From NCBI GenBank assembly GCA_025361325.1, contig JANYAL010000226.1, forward strand, positions 1-9,641: a DNA stretch of 9,641 nucleotides, read 5' to 3'. The notes under the pieces were generated by a model. That model did no database searches and had not been told where the DNA came from. It worked only from the letters and a program-made list of their open reading frames with translations. Numbering within the stretch: the first letter of the stretch is position 1; every line of letters begins with the position of its first letter. The position numbers and the translations under genes are program-made. The DNA is from Bacteroidota bacterium (GTDB lineage Bacteria; Bacteroidota; Bacteroidia; Chitinophagales; Chitinophagaceae). Below are positions 1-6,600 of this stretch, piece after piece.

Positions 1-153
1 GAAAGTGTACAAGGAGCGGCCACATTTGCTGGACTAAGCAGAAAAAGAGAAAAAGAGTGCATCGCCTGGTCACTCGTCTTTATATGGATTGGATGGGCCT
101 TTGCCATATTATGTATCGGAGTGCCCTTATGTATGTTATCAGTACGTTATTAG
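1..153 (+). CDS. Possible 3' end of a membrane-protein gene (partial, uncertain)
   Basis: The frame beginning at base 1 is open for 50 codons and stops at TAG 151-153, inside the left arm of the palindrome. Its translation has a basic stretch (SRKREKE) followed by about 28 mostly hydrophobic residues (CIAWSLVFIWIGWAFAILCI, then GVPLCML), which resembles a final transmembrane helix flanked by positive charges. No family is recognised and no start is visible because the window begins inside the frame. Against it, the +3 frame is also open here (to TAA 159-161), and the minus strand has an open frame starting at ATG 62-60 and running off the left edge, so openness alone means little. The hydrophobic character is seen; that it is a real gene is a weak inference. 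Confidence 0.25.
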   Translation, partial: ESVQGAATFAGLSRKREKECIAWSLVFIWIGWAFAILCIGVPLCMLSVRY

Positions 154-193
154 TACGGTAATTACCGTACTAATAACGTACTGATAGCATACA
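130..193. repeat. 64-bp near-perfect palindrome made of four 11-bp units
   Basis: The two 32-base arms (130-161 and 162-193) are complementary at every position except 136/187, which would be a U-G wobble in RNA. There is no spacer at the centre. Each arm contains two tandem 11-mers: TTATCAGTACG (136-146) and TTATTAGTACG (147-157) on the left. Their inverted counterparts CGTACTAATAA (166-176) and CGTACTGATAG (177-187) lie on the right, around the 8-bp palindromic core GTAATTAC (158-165). No T-run follows on either strand, so it is not a typical intrinsic terminator. Possible roles are a multi-site operator, a cruciform-forming element or a small palindromic mobile relic. The symmetry is seen; the function is unknown. 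Confidence 0.9.
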
Positions 194-338
194 AATGCTT
201 TTACTGGTTGGGGGAAATTGGGGGTCAGGGATAAATTGGTTCGGATATAAAGATCTTCGGGTAAGGGCCGGAACTATTTTTTCCCCGCCTGTGACACTTA
301 GTTCGCTAACTTCGATACTGGCTTAATGTTGAAAATAT
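194..338 (+). promoter_or_regulatory. Leader region of the SGNH hydrolase gene with weak promoter candidate
   Basis: No gene is seen in this stretch. A Bacteroidota-style -7 candidate TAAATTGG (232-239) matches TAnnTTTG at all but one position. A TTG lies 21 bases upstream (208-210), a plausible spacing for the -33 element. The same stretch contains the tandem heptamer TTGGGGG at 208-214 and 218-224, exactly one helical turn apart. If this promoter is used, the 5' leader would be roughly 90 bases. The match is imperfect and such motifs are common by chance, so the promoter call is tentative. Confidence 0.2.
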
Positions 339-1034
339 ATGAACTATCTGATCAGACTATTAACCTGTTTAAGTTTATTGATGCTTATGAACTGTTTTCC
401 CGCTCAGAAAAAACAACAGATCATCTTCTTCGGAGATTCGATTACACAGCAGGGCGCTGAACCGGGGGGCTTCATACCCCTGATCGACAATATTTGCAAT
501 AAGGAAGGACTGGGGGATAGATTTGGTTTCACAGGGTCAGGCATTAGCGGTAATAAAGTGTATGATCTTTACCTGCGGCTGGAAGAAGATGTACTGGCAA
601 AACACCCCGGCATGGTCCTAATATATATCGGGGTGAATGATGTCTGGCACAAGAGTTCCCTGGGTACAGGAACCGACCTGGATAAATTCGAGCGCTTTTA
701 CCAGGCCATTATCCAAAAACTCACTGAAAATAAGATCAAAGTGATCCTCTGCACGCCGGCGGTGATTGGGGAGCGTACAGACAATACCAATCCGCAGGAT
801 GGAGATATGAACCAGTACAGTAAGATTATCAGGGATATTGCCGCCAGGAATCATTTAACCCTTGTAGATCTCCGGAAAACTTTCCTGCAATATGATCTCC
901 TGCACAATCCTGATAACCGGTATTGGGGTATTCTTACCCAGGACGGAGTTCATCTTAATGCCAAAGGGAACCAATTGGTGGCTGATGAAATGTGGAAAGC
1001 TATTAAATCCGGTCAGACTGCTTTCACGAGGTAA
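339..1034 (+). CDS. Secreted SGNH/GDSL-family hydrolase (esterase/lipase-like)
   Basis: The 231-residue product is predicted to hydrolyse ester bonds, for example O-acetyl or acyl groups on carbohydrates; the substrate cannot be read from sequence. The SGNH blocks are all present. Block I is FGDSITQ with nucleophile Ser34, block II has a Gly in GSGISGN (66-72), block III is GVND with Asn100, and block V is DGVH with Asp202 and His205. Length is normal for a single-domain member. Residues 1 to about 22 form an export signal: a hydrophobic stretch ending at Cys19. The preceding LMN is a poor lipobox, so lipoprotein status is uncertain. The ATG at 339 is supported by an in-frame TGA at 330-332. 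No Shine-Dalgarno is evident, which is usual in this phylum. The gene overlaps the 3' end of the convergent tyrS by 22 bp. Fold and catalytic residues are well supported; the specific reaction is inferred. Confidence 0.88.
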   Translation: MNYLIRLLTCLSLLMLMNCFPAQKKQQIIFFGDSITQQGAEPGGFIPLIDNICNKEGLGDRFGFTGSGISGNKVYDLYLRLEEDVLAKHPGMVLIYIGVNDVWHKSSLGTGTDLDKFERFYQAIIQKLTENKIKVILCTPAVIGERTDNTNPQDGDMNQYSKIIRDIAARNHLTLVDLRKTFLQYDLLHNPDNRYWGILTQDGVHLNAKGNQLVADEMWKAIKSGQTAFTR

Positions 1035-2293
1035 TAATTTTTCCTGCCTTTCTGCACCAGCAGGAATTTGTGATGCAGCAGTAAAGAACTGTTTACGATG
1101 TACTGCACCTGGTCGATCTTATTACGGTTGATACTGATACCGCCATTCTGGATCATTTTCCTGGCCTCCCCCTTGCTTGGAAAGATGGCAGTTTCGGTCA
1201 ACAAACTGATGATATCCACACCATTATTTATCTTTCCTGCGTCATACTCACAGCTGACTATTCCTTCAATGCTTTCCAGGTCGGCCTCGCTGAGGTTTTC
1301 AGCAGGGGCATGCTGGTTGGCAAAGAGTTTTTCGGTGGTTTCCAGCGCCTTGCTGTATTCTGCCTCACCATGTACAAAGACGGTAGTCTCTTTGGCCAGC
1401 GTGCGTTGCAATATCCTTTTGGATGCATCCAATTTATGTTCCCGGATGAGGGTTTTGATCGTCTCTTCGTCCAGAAAACTGAAGATCTTTATCCATTCCT
1501 CCGCATCACTGTCATTGGCATTGAGCCAGAACTGGTAGAACTGGTAGGGGCTGGTCTTGGCTGCATCCAGCCATATATTGCCCGATTCCGTCTTCCCGAA
1601 TTTGGTTCCGTCCGACTTTTTTATCAGCGGACAGGTAAAGGCATACGCTTCGCCGCCGCATTTCCGGCGAATGAGTTCGGTGCCCGTAACGATATTGCCC
1701 CATTGGTCGCTGCCTCCCATCTGCAGCTTACAGTTTCGGTTATTGAAAAGCCAATAATAATCATAGCCCTGTACCAGCTGGTATGTGAATTCGGTGAAGC
1801 TCATACCGCTTTCTCCTTCCAGCCTTTTTTTTACACTGTCCTTGGCCATCATGTAATTCACGGTGATGTGCTTGCCAACATCCCGGATAAAATCCAGGAA
1901 GCTGATCTTCCGGAACCAGTCGTAGTTATTGGCCATTTCCGCTGCATTCTTTCTGGCAGGGTCAAAATCAAGGAATCGTTCCAGCTGGGCCTTTAAACAG
2001 TCCACATTATGGTTCAGCACCTCTTCGCTGAGCAGGTTACGTTCCTCACTTTTTCCGCTGGGATCGCCCACCATACCCGTTGCACCTCCCACCAGGGCGA
2101 TGGGCTTATGACCCGCCCTTTGCAAATGAACAAGGAGCATGATGGGTACCAGGCTGCCGATATGCAGGCTGTCGGCCGTGGGATCGAATCCGATATAGGC
2201 CGTGGTCATTTCCTTTTCCAGTTGTTCCCTTGTGCCGGGCATGATATCTTGTATCATACCCCTCCATTGTAATTCTTCGATCAGGTGCTGCAT
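1013..2293 (-). CDS. tyrS: Tyrosine--tRNA ligase
   Basis: This cytoplasmic class I aminoacyl-tRNA synthetase activates tyrosine with ATP and charges tRNA-Tyr. The 426-residue protein has the bacterial TyrS layout. The Rossmann catalytic domain opens with YIGFDPTADSLHIGS, in which HIGS (44-47) is the HIGH motif. The GGATGMVGDPSGKS segment lies at 69-82, the tyrosine-binding region YQLVQGYDYY at 171-180, and GGSDQWGN at 193-200. KFGKT (231-235) is the KMSKS-loop equivalent of the TyrS family. An anticodon-binding helical region follows, then an S4-type RNA-binding domain at about 360-425 (FPSKGEARKMIQNGGI). Length is typical. The start ATG (2293-2291) is fixed by an in-frame TAA just upstream at 2302-2300. 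No T-box leader is visible upstream. The gene is transcribed divergently from the T9SS operon and convergently with the hydrolase, whose end it overlaps. Confidence 0.98.
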   Translation of the reverse strand: MQHLIEELQWRGMIQDIMPGTREQLEKEMTTAYIGFDPTADSLHIGSLVPIMLLVHLQRAGHKPIALVGGATGMVGDPSGKSEERNLLSEEVLNHNVDCLKAQLERFLDFDPARKNAAEMANNYDWFRKISFLDFIRDVGKHITVNYMMAKDSVKKRLEGESGMSFTEFTYQLVQGYDYYWLFNNRNCKLQMGGSDQWGNIVTGTELIRRKCGGEAYAFTCPLIKKSDGTKFGKTESGNIWLDAAKTSPYQFYQFWLNANDSDAEEWIKIFSFLDEETIKTLIREHKLDASKRILQRTLAKETTVFVHGEAEYSKALETTEKLFANQHAPAENLSEADLESIEGIVSCEYDAGKINNGVDIISLLTETAIFPSKGEARKMIQNGGISINRNKIDQVQYIVNSSLLLHHKFLLVQKGRKNYYLVKAV

Positions 2294-2543
2294 AACTTGT
2301 TATTATCAGTATCATCTGCAGGATCAGAATCCTGGATACAGGCGTTAATTTTAGCAAAAATCCTTATAAAAATCCAAATACCATGCGTGGTTTTTTGCCC
2401 TGCTTAATATTATTTGATCTGTACACCAATTTATTATTGTATAAAGCTTAATTTTAACTTGTAATATTAGCACAATTTAGCAAGTATTATTACGTTTTAG
2501 TTCCATATCCTATTAAATTCAAACCCCTAACCTGAATTTTATT
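2294..2543. promoter_or_regulatory. Divergent intergenic region between tyrS and the PorV-like gene
   Basis: This 250-bp AT-rich stretch must hold the promoters of both flanking operons; no ORF or RNA gene is seen. Toward the PorV-like gene, a candidate -7 element TAATATTA (2462-2469) follows a TTG at 2437-2439 by 22 bases. TATTATTG (2432-2439), preceded by TTTG (2413-2416), is an alternative with a short spacer. Toward tyrS, the minus-strand GATTTTTG (2362-2355) matches TAnnTTTG at all but the first base, but no well-placed -33 element is seen. The presence of promoters is inferred from gene layout; the exact elements are uncertain. Confidence 0.35.
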
Positions 2544-3650
2544 ATGAGAATATACCTTACTACAGGTGTTACCGCTTTACTGCTGTTTCCTGCCCTGGCT
2601 TTCTCTCAATTCAGAAAATATTCGAACGAATTTTTAAATATAGGGGCTGGGGCAAGAGGCCTGGCCATGGGGAATGCACAGGTGGCTTCTGTCGGTGATG
2701 CCACAGCTGGTTACTGGAACCCGGCCGGGCTGACAGGTGTTAAGGACAATCCCAACATCGGCATCATGCATGCCGATTATTTTGCCGGTATCGCCAAGTA
2801 CGATTATGTTTCAGCGGCCATACCGGTACAGGACAACAAGCGCACCCTGGGTTTCTCTGTGCTTCGGTTCGCCGTAGACGATATACCCAATACGCTGTTC
2901 CTGGTGCAACCAGACGGGAGCATCAACTACAATAACATTCAAACTTTTTCTTCTGCCGATTATGCCTTGCTGTTGTCCTTTGCACAAAAACTCAGGGAAA
3001 CGGAGAACAGCAGTATCAGCTTCGGGATGAATGCAAAAGTGATCTACCGGCAAGTGGGCCATTTTGCCACCGCCTGGGGTTTTGGAATTGATGCAGGCTT
3101 ACAGATGCACGGGGAGAAATGGCACCTGGGCCTTGTAGCCAGGGATCTAACCACCACTTTCAATGCCTGGTCGTTCAGTTTTACGGAAAAGGAGAAACAG
3201 GTACTGTACCTGACCAAGAATGATATTCCGGTAAAATCGACCGAACTTACAGCACCCCGTTTGGTGTTGGGTGGGGGCTACGATTTCCATATCAGCAATT
3301 CGGTGAACCTGACGGCTGAGGCCAATTTTGACGTTACGTTCGACGGGAAACGAAATACCGTAATAAGCAGTAACCCGGTGAGTGTGGATCCTCATATTGG
3401 TCTGGAAGCCAGGATCAAGGATGTGTTTTTTGTTCGGGGCGGGATCACCAACTTTCAGCAGGCCTTGTCCGACGGCGATACCCTGAACCAGAAGAAAGTA
3501 TGGATCTACCAGCCCAGTATCGGTGCCGGCTTCAAGATAAAGAACATCATGCTGGATTATGCCTTTACCAACCTGGCCAATCAGAACAATCCCTTATATA
3601 CGCATATTTTTTCTTTACGTTTTAACCTGGTGCGGAAAAAAGAGGAATAA
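2544..3650 (+). CDS. PorV/PorQ-family outer membrane protein (type IX secretion)
   Basis: The 368-residue product belongs to the FadL-like beta-barrel group that includes T9SS proteins PorV and PorQ. Residues 1-21 form a signal peptide (cleavage probably after AFS, before Gln22). The mature N-terminus carries the family signature: FLNIGAGARGLAMGNAQVAS (30-49), then GDATAGYWNPAGL. Alternating hydrophobic strands follow to the C-terminus, ending in a beta-strand-like segment (HIFSLRFNLV) as expected for an outer-membrane barrel. In known systems PorV shuttles cargo from the translocon to the PorU attachment complex. The stop codon lies 21 bases before the PorU2-type protease, in the same frame and almost certainly the same transcript, which supports a partnership. 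Whether this is the main PorV or a paralogue dedicated to PorU2 cannot be settled here, so no symbol is given. Length is slightly below a typical PorV (about 380-400). Confidence 0.85.
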   Translation: MRIYLTTGVTALLLFPALAFSQFRKYSNEFLNIGAGARGLAMGNAQVASVGDATAGYWNPAGLTGVKDNPNIGIMHADYFAGIAKYDYVSAAIPVQDNKRTLGFSVLRFAVDDIPNTLFLVQPDGSINYNNIQTFSSADYALLLSFAQKLRETENSSISFGMNAKVIYRQVGHFATAWGFGIDAGLQMHGEKWHLGLVARDLTTTFNAWSFSFTEKEKQVLYLTKNDIPVKSTELTAPRLVLGGGYDFHISNSVNLTAEANFDVTFDGKRNTVISSNPVSVDPHIGLEARIKDVFFVRGGITNFQQALSDGDTLNQKKVWIYQPSIGAGFKIKNIMLDYAFTNLANQNNPLYTHIFSLRFNLVRKKEE

Positions 3651-3671
3651 ATTATCAATTACCATAATTGT

Positions 3672-6600
3672 ATGAAAAAACTTCTATTCACATCGTTCAT
3701 CCTCCTGGTTGTGATATCGGGTTATGCACAATTGAATAACAGCTGGATCGATTATAACAAGACCTATTATAAATTCTGGGTTACCAAAGATACCCTTTGC
3801 AGGATCTATCAACCCTCCCTGCCGGCAGCGCTGGCATCCACGCCGGCACAGCACTTTCAGTTGTGGCGTAACGGGAAAGAGGTAAGGTTGTATACTTCTG
3901 TTGCATCGGGTCCGCTTGGTCCGTCTGATTATATCGAGTTCAGGGGACAGAAGAATGACGGGAAACCTGATAAGGACCTGTACCGCAACCCAGATTACCA
4001 GCTGGATGATACCTATAGTTTGGAATCGGATGCAGCCCTGGCAGATACATCAAAATATTACCTTACCGTTAATCCGGTGGCGGGTAATCTCCGGTATATA
4101 CAGAGCCCGAATAACGTGGCCGGCAATGCACTTCCCGCAGATAATTATTTCATGCGCCGGATAGAAGTTCATTATAAGAGCCAGGTGAACAAAGGTATCG
4201 CTGCTGTGATCGGGGAATATGTATTCTCTTCCTCTTATGATATCGGTGAGGGTTGGACGACCAATGATATATTCTCCTGTTGTTTACTCAGTAATAACCT
4301 GACCAACCTGAATGTATACAGGTTCGGGCCTGCCAACAATGTCATGTTCACGGTTGGAGCCGCGGGCAATGCCCTGTATTCGAGGGACCTGTTGGCCAAA
4401 TTCTATAATACCACCATCCTGCAGAATCCCATGCCTTTCTTCGGTTATCAGAAAGATACGGTAAGGAATCTCCCCTTATCACTCCTCTTAAGCAATACCG
4501 ATCTGCCGGTGTCTATCGGCGGTAATTCATCAGATCCCAACGACCGGATGGTAGTCAGTAATTTTTCGGTCACCTATCCGGCCACGTTCAACTTCAACAA
4601 TGAAAAGAATTTCTATTTTGAGCTGTCGGCCAACCCTGCCGGGAATTACCTGGTGATCAATAATTTCAATTTCAACGGAGTTGCCCCGGTATTGTATGAA
4701 TACAATACCTCCAAAAGATATTACGGCGATATCAGTTTGCCTGGTCAGGTCAGGTTCGTGTTGCCGCCTTCTTCCGATTCGGTACGGAAATTCAATTTAA
4801 TGAGTCAGGATGTACCCAATGTCATGAACATTACCAGCTTCACCAGCAAGACCTTTGTAAATTATGGCAATACGGCGCTCCAGGGCGATTACCTGATCAT
4901 CAGCAATCCTGTTTTGTACAATGATGGAAACGGTGTTAACAATGTGGAACTCTACCGTCAATACAGGAGCTCGGTGGCGGGCGGGGGATACAACGCCAAA
5001 ATATATGACATCAATGAACTGAATGAACAGTTTGGATTCGGCATCCGGAAACATCCGGCCGCCGTTCGTGATTTTGTCCGTTATGCCGTTCAGCAGTTCA
5101 CTACGCCTCCCAAATATGTTTTCATTATCGGGCGCGCGATCAATTATGCTGAATATTTTGCCTACGATGCTGACCCGCTGGTCAACCAATTAAACCTGGT
5201 ACAAACTTTCGGTTACCCGGCTTCCGATATCTTACTGGTATCACCGCCGGGTTCAAATATTCCGCTGTTGCCGGTGGGTCGACTGGGCGCCATCAACGGT
5301 GCCGAGGTCGGGAATTATTACCGGAAAATGGTGGAATATGAGCAGGTTCAGCAAAATCCCAACCAAACCATCGCAGATAAGGGTTGGATGAAAAATGTAT
5401 TACATACAGTGGGGGGTGCTGACAGTACAGAAAATGCGGATTTCCTGTCCTACATGAACGGGTATAAGACGATCATCGAGGATACTTCATACGGAGGGCA
5501 TGTTTCCACTTTTGTAAAGCAATCTGTAGCTGCCATTGAAGAACTGCAAAGCCAGCAAATCACCCAGTTGTTCCAGGACGGGTTGAGCTATGTGAAGTAT
5601 TTCGGCCATTCTTCTGCCAATGAACTTGCCATCAATCTGAATTACCCCGAGACCTATAACAATGCAGGTAAATATCCTTTCATGCACGTAAGCGGTTGTA
5701 CCGTGGGAAATTATTACACCTATTCACCGGCCAGGCTCGCTGGTTTCGCCAACATGTCTTTATCCGAAAAATATGTATTGCTAGACCGGAAAGGCAGCAT
5801 CGGATTTTTAGGCAGCACGCATTGGGGCATACCTCCTTTCCTGAATTTCTACAACACTTTGCTGTACAATAATATTTCGAGAAACATGTATGGTAATACC
5901 ATTGGTAACCAGATCCGGAATGTATTACAGACGCTAGGCTCCAATCCTGTAACGGTTGATTTTTATACCCGGGTTCATATGGAAGAGATTAACCTGCAGG
6001 GAGACCCGGCTTTAAGGCTGAACTATTTTACGAAACCTGATTATGTGATCGAGGACCAGCTTGTGAAAATATCACCGAACCTCATTTCACTGGCCGACGG
6101 CAGTTTCAACATCAATGTTAAATGGATGAATATCGGCAAGGCCATCAATGATTCCATGCTGGTAACCATAAAACAGCAACTGCCTTCCGGTTCTTTGCGG
6201 GTACTGTTCAGTAAAGTAGTGGCCACACCCCATTATATGGATTCCGTAAACCTGGTGGCGCTCATTAATCCCATTACGGACAAGGGACTCAACAAGCTGC
6301 TCATTTTTATCGATGACGGGAACCGTATACCGGAATTATCGGAAACAAATAATACACTGAGCAAAGACTTTTATATCTATGAAGATGAACTAAAGCCTGT
6401 TTCGCCTTATAATTATTCCATTGTGAACCAGCAGGGGATATCCTTCTTTGCCAGTACGGCCAACCCGCTCAGCACACAGCGTCAGTACGTGATGGAACTG
6501 GATACTACCGAACTGTTCAATTCACCATTCAAAAAGACATATAATCAGAGTGGCACAGGCGGTGTCATTGAATTCAAACCAGGCAATATCGGGTTTACAG

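Noticed and set aside
130..193. Palindrome as a Rho-independent terminator
   Set aside because: The stem is AT-rich, has no spacer loop, and is not followed by a T-run on either strand, unlike the clear terminator at 8775-8805.
1310..1996. A 228-codon plus-strand frame opposite tyrS
   Set aside because: It is antisense to the catalytic core of TyrS, whose motifs (GGSDQWGN, KFGKT) are unambiguous; the plus-strand translation is not protein-like.
2106..2357. A minus-strand 83-codon frame extending upstream of the tyrS start
   Set aside because: It overlaps the first codons of tyrS in another frame, has no recognisable content, and is best explained as a shadow.
2294..2420. T-box or other riboswitch in front of tyrS
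   Set aside because: The leader is short, no conserved T-box sequence or anti-terminator hairpin is visible, and T-boxes are not expected in this phylum.
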